Part shown: positions 61,732 through 64,000 of the stretch, one piece after another | Position numbering within the stretch: the first letter of the stretch is position 1 | Layout of the letters: each line of letters begins with the position of its first letter | DNA from: CALBPI01 sp039027435 | GTDB taxonomy: Bacteria > Pseudomonadota > Gammaproteobacteria > Steroidobacterales > Woeseiaceae | NCBI GenBank assembly: GCA_039027435.1 | Contig: JBCCKF010000001.1 | Span: 186,001 to 250,000, forward strand | Length of the DNA stretch: 64,000 nt | Reading direction: 5' to 3' | Made by a program: the position numbers and the translations under genes | Notes under the pieces: model-generated | Database searches by the model: none | What the model was told of the DNA's origin: nothing | The model's input: the letters and a program-made list of their open reading frames with translations, nothing else

Positions 61732-62865
61732 TTGTTCCACAGTCCGCGCCATCCTGCGCGTTCTTCCCCTCCTCCCGGACAGAGGCGCGACATCCATTAC
61801 ATCGATTCACAGGATGCGCTTGATGCACTGTCATCCAAGCTCGAAAAGATCGAACTCGTAGGGTTCGACACGGAATTCCTGCGCGAGCGGACCTATCACC
61901 CAAACCTGTGCCTGGCGCAACTCGCTATCGGGGACGAGCACTTTCTGATCGACCCATTGAGCGAGATTGAAGCGGATCGATTCTGGCCGATGCTACTCGG
62001 CAAAGAGCTGACCCTGCACTCGGGGCGACAGGATCTCGAGGTGCTCCTGGAAGCGACCGGCCGACTACCCGATTTGGTCTACGACACGCAGATCGCAGCG
62101 GGCATCGTGGGTCTCCCGCCTCAAGTGGGTTACGCAAAGCTGGTCGAGACGTTTTGTGACGTGCACTTGGACAAAGCACACACGCGTACCAACTGGAGCC
62201 GCAGACCTCTGGCAGAGGATGTGCTCGCGTACGCCGTGGATGACGTGCGGTATCTGGCGCGAGTGCGAGAAGCACTCGCAGAGCGTGCACAGACGCTCGG
62301 TCGCACTGACTGGATTACGGAAGACTGCAAGGATCTTCTCGATCGCAAAAAATATGATGTAGCGCCGTCCCAGGCGTGGACACGGCTTCGTGGTATACGC
62401 CGTCTCCCATACCGGGTACAGCAGCGCGCAATGGCGCTATCCGAATGGCGCGAGACAGAGGCTTTGCGTCGAAACCTTCCTCGTCAGTGGGTTATGCGAG
62501 ATGAAGCGCTGATCAACCTCTGCTTTGAGAATCCACAGACAGTCGCCGAAGTGGCTGGCGTTCAGGGCATGGACAAACGCAGTGCAGGTCGGCACGGAAA
62601 GTCGGTGGTCAGCATGCTTAGCGGCGAGTTACCGGAACCGCCAGCACCCTCGGAGCGGCCTGACAACGAAACTCGGGCGATTCAGAAAGCGATGGCAAAA
62701 AAGGTACGCGAATTGGGCGAGTCCTTACAGCTCGAGAGTGAGGTTCTGGCGCCGCAACGAGAACTCAAACAGGCCGCCCTTGGCAACGACGATTTGCGCG
62801 CCCTCCGGGGCTGGCGTCGGCCACTTCTGGAGCCGATTCTCACGCCACTGATGCCAGACGCCTGA
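61732..62865 (+). CDS. rnd: Ribonuclease D
   Basis: 3'-5' exoribonuclease trimming tRNA 3' ends. The 377 aa protein has the DEDD exonuclease residues (GFDTEFLRERTY, LHSGRQDLEVLL, YAVDDVRYLARV) and a HRDC domain (about 205-290). No ATG or GTG lies close to where homology begins; the nearest likely start is TTG 61732, which leaves about 20 extra residues and has no Shine-Dalgarno. Divergent from mpl by 70 bp. Confidence 0.88.
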   Translation: MFHSPRHPARSSPPPGQRRDIHYIDSQDALDALSSKLEKIELVGFDTEFLRERTYHPNLCLAQLAIGDEHFLIDPLSEIEADRFWPMLLGKELTLHSGRQDLEVLLEATGRLPDLVYDTQIAAGIVGLPPQVGYAKLVETFCDVHLDKAHTRTNWSRRPLAEDVLAYAVDDVRYLARVREALAERAQTLGRTDWITEDCKDLLDRKKYDVAPSQAWTRLRGIRRLPYRVQQRAMALSEWRETEALRRNLPRQWVMRDEALINLCFENPQTVAEVAGVQGMDKRSAGRHGKSVVSMLSGELPEPPAPSERPDNETRAIQKAMAKKVRELGESLQLESEVLAPQRELKQAALGNDDLRALRGWRRPLLEPILTPLMPDA

Positions 62866-62886
62866 CGGCACACTGGCGGTCTGACG

Positions 62887-63528
62887 TCAGGCTACGGCTG
62901 CTAGCAGGCGTTGCTGCACTTCATCCATCGAACCGACAGCATCGACAACCACCAACTTGCCCTGAGACGTGTAGTAGTCGATCAGAGGTGAAGTCTGTTC
63001 TTCATAGACCTTCAGGCGATTGGCGATCGTGGCCTCCTGATCGTCGTCGCGTTGAAGCAGCTCACCGCCCATATCGAGCGTTGCCTGAATATCTTCTTTT
63101 GGCGAAAAGTGGATGTTCAGGACCTTGCCACTTTTCGAGCACGTCCGCCGGCCAGAGAGTCGCTTCATCAGGATCTCAGTATCGACCTGCATCAGCACGG
63201 CAGCGTCAAGCGGTTGGTCAATCTCGGCGAGAACACCTTCCAGCGCTTCAGCCTGCGCTGTGTTGCGCGGGAAGCCATCGAGCACAAAGCCCTCGGCCGT
63301 ATCAGGCTCGGCAAGCCGCTCCCGAATCATGCCAAGCACGATGTCATCAGAAACCAGCTCACCGGCGTCCATAGCCGACTTCGCACGCTGACCGAGTTCA
63401 GTGCCCGCCTTTACGGCAGCGCGCAACAGGTCGCCTGTCGAAATCTGCGGGATTCCCCGATCCGCCATCAGTCGTTGTGCCTGAGTGCCCTTGCCGGACC
63501 CCGGTGCACCAAGCAGTACAAGCCGCAT
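62887..63528 (-). CDS. adk: Adenylate kinase
   Basis: Interconverts AMP, ADP and ATP. The 213 aa protein has P-loop LGAPGSGKGTQAQRL (7-21), the AMP-binding GDLLRAAV and DGFPRNTAQAEAL, and the LID domain beginning GRRTCSKSGKVLNI and ending LLQRDDD. The LID has a single Cys, so it is not the zinc type. Convergent with rnd and divergent from pfp. Confidence 0.97.
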   Translation of the reverse strand: MRLVLLGAPGSGKGTQAQRLMADRGIPQISTGDLLRAAVKAGTELGQRAKSAMDAGELVSDDIVLGMIRERLAEPDTAEGFVLDGFPRNTAQAEALEGVLAEIDQPLDAAVLMQVDTEILMKRLSGRRTCSKSGKVLNIHFSPKEDIQATLDMGGELLQRDDDQEATIANRLKVYEEQTSPLIDYYTSQGKLVVVDAVGSMDEVQQRLLAAVA

Positions 63529-63691
63529 AATCTCACCTGATCATGGTTACGCTGCAAGCAGCGCTGAATGAAGAGCCGGCAACCCTAACGGGCTTGCGCG
63601 AGCAGGTCAACGCCCTGCGGGCGCGAGACCAGCAAGTTTTGGGTATGCTTTGCGCCACATATCCACGCGGCTTCAGGAGACGAGCAAGATT

Positions 63692-64000
63692 ATGTCTGGA
63701 AAAAACGCGTTCTACGCCCAATCAGGCGGTGTTACGGCCGTGATCAACGCGAGCGCCTGCGGCGTCATCGAAACCGCACGCAAGCACAAGGACCGAATCA
63801 AGCGCGTCTATGCGGGCCGGCACGGAATTATCGGTGCACTGACCGAGGACATGATCGATACCAACCGCGAATCGGCGCGCAACGTTGCGGCGCTGCGTTA
63901 TTTGCCGGGCGGCGCGTTTGGCAGCGCTCGCTACAAGCTCAAGAGCCTTGAGGAAAATCAGGCAGAGTATGAACGTCTGATCCAGGTGTTTCGCGCCCAT
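63692..64000 (+). CDS. pfp: Diphosphate-dependent 6-phosphofructokinase, 5' part
   Basis: Pyrophosphate-dependent, reversible phosphorylation of fructose 6-phosphate. Only the first 103 residues lie in the window. They start MSGKNAFYAQSGGVTAVINA, followed by RVYAGRHGIIGALTEDMIDT and LRYLPGGAFGSARYKL. The early AQSGGVTAVINA and the spacing to YAGRHG resemble PPi-type rather than ATP-type enzymes, though the donor-determining residues are further downstream. AGGAG lies about 12 bases before the ATG. Divergent from adk, a pairing known in some proteobacteria. Confidence 0.82.
   Translation, partial: MSGKNAFYAQSGGVTAVINASACGVIETARKHKDRIKRVYAGRHGIIGALTEDMIDTNRESARNVAALRYLPGGAFGSARYKLKSLEENQAEYERLIQVFRAH

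Overview
The window is a 64 kb stretch of a gammaproteobacterial chromosome. It is almost entirely housekeeping genes for the cell envelope, division, respiration and central carbon metabolism. Evidence for the group: a complete dcw cluster ending in lpxC and secA; ZapD, SspA/SspB, LpoA/YraN/DiaA and the kdsD-kdsC-lptCAB-rpoN-hpf-ptsN-rapZ block; a meso-DAP type MurE (DNPR motif); and outer-membrane (LPS/Lpt) genes. The bc1 complex and a pyrophosphate-type phosphofructokinase beside adk suggest a respiring, probably environmental lineage outside Enterobacterales, perhaps Chromatiales-like. That placement is inference. I see no tRNA, rRNA operon, CRISPR array, insertion sequence, prophage or integrase.

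Layout. 0.1-5.6 kb: zapD (+) converges on mutT and secA (-). Upstream of secA come an M23 peptidase (-) and the helicase loader dciA (+). 5.6-24.6 kb: the dcw cluster on the minus strand, in transcription order mraZ-rsmH-ftsL-ftsI-murE-murF-mraY-murD-ftsW-murG-murC-murB-ddl-ftsQ-ftsA-ftsZ, then lpxC. A clear sigma70 promoter and MraZ-type operator repeats lie in front of mraZ. 24.8-26 kb: RNase P RNA and rsmI. 26-29 kb: lpoA-yraN-diaA (+). 29-33 kb: petABC followed by sspA-sspB (-). 33-36 kb: a DegS-type protease (+), then murA and ibaG (-). 36-45 kb: a plus-strand block yrbG-kdsD-kdsC-lptC-lptA-lptB-rpoN-hpf-ptsN-rapZ-mgtE. 45-54.5 kb: a minus-strand run tkt-gap-pgk-pyk-MoxR ATPase-VWA protein-patatin. 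54.6-58.1 kb: metK-ahcY and a TraB/GumN-family protein (+). 58-64 kb: rubredoxin, hemL, a Lon-N-domain protein, mpl, rnd, adk and the 5' part of a PPi-dependent phosphofructokinase.

How the genes work together. The dcw genes plus murA, mpl, LpoA and the M23 enzyme cover peptidoglycan precursor synthesis, polymerisation control and recycling. lpxC, kdsD/kdsC and lptCAB cover LPS synthesis and export. petABC is the ubiquinol-cytochrome c reductase. tkt-gap-pgk-pyk and the PPi-phosphofructokinase are lower and upper carbon metabolism. metK and ahcY form the SAM cycle.

The most unusual points are: (1) a MoxR ATPase, a VWA protein and a patatin phospholipase packed directly behind a glycolytic operon; (2) a RapZ without the basic RNA-binding tail known from E. 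coli, in a locus that also lacks ptsO (NPr); (3) a His/Asp/Glu-rich insertion in cytochrome c1; (4) a near gap-free chain of 15 dcw genes; and (5) loss of the mla genes from between ibaG and yrbG. Nothing here is a clear new defence or mobile system. The window is mostly ordinary, with several lineage-specific twists.
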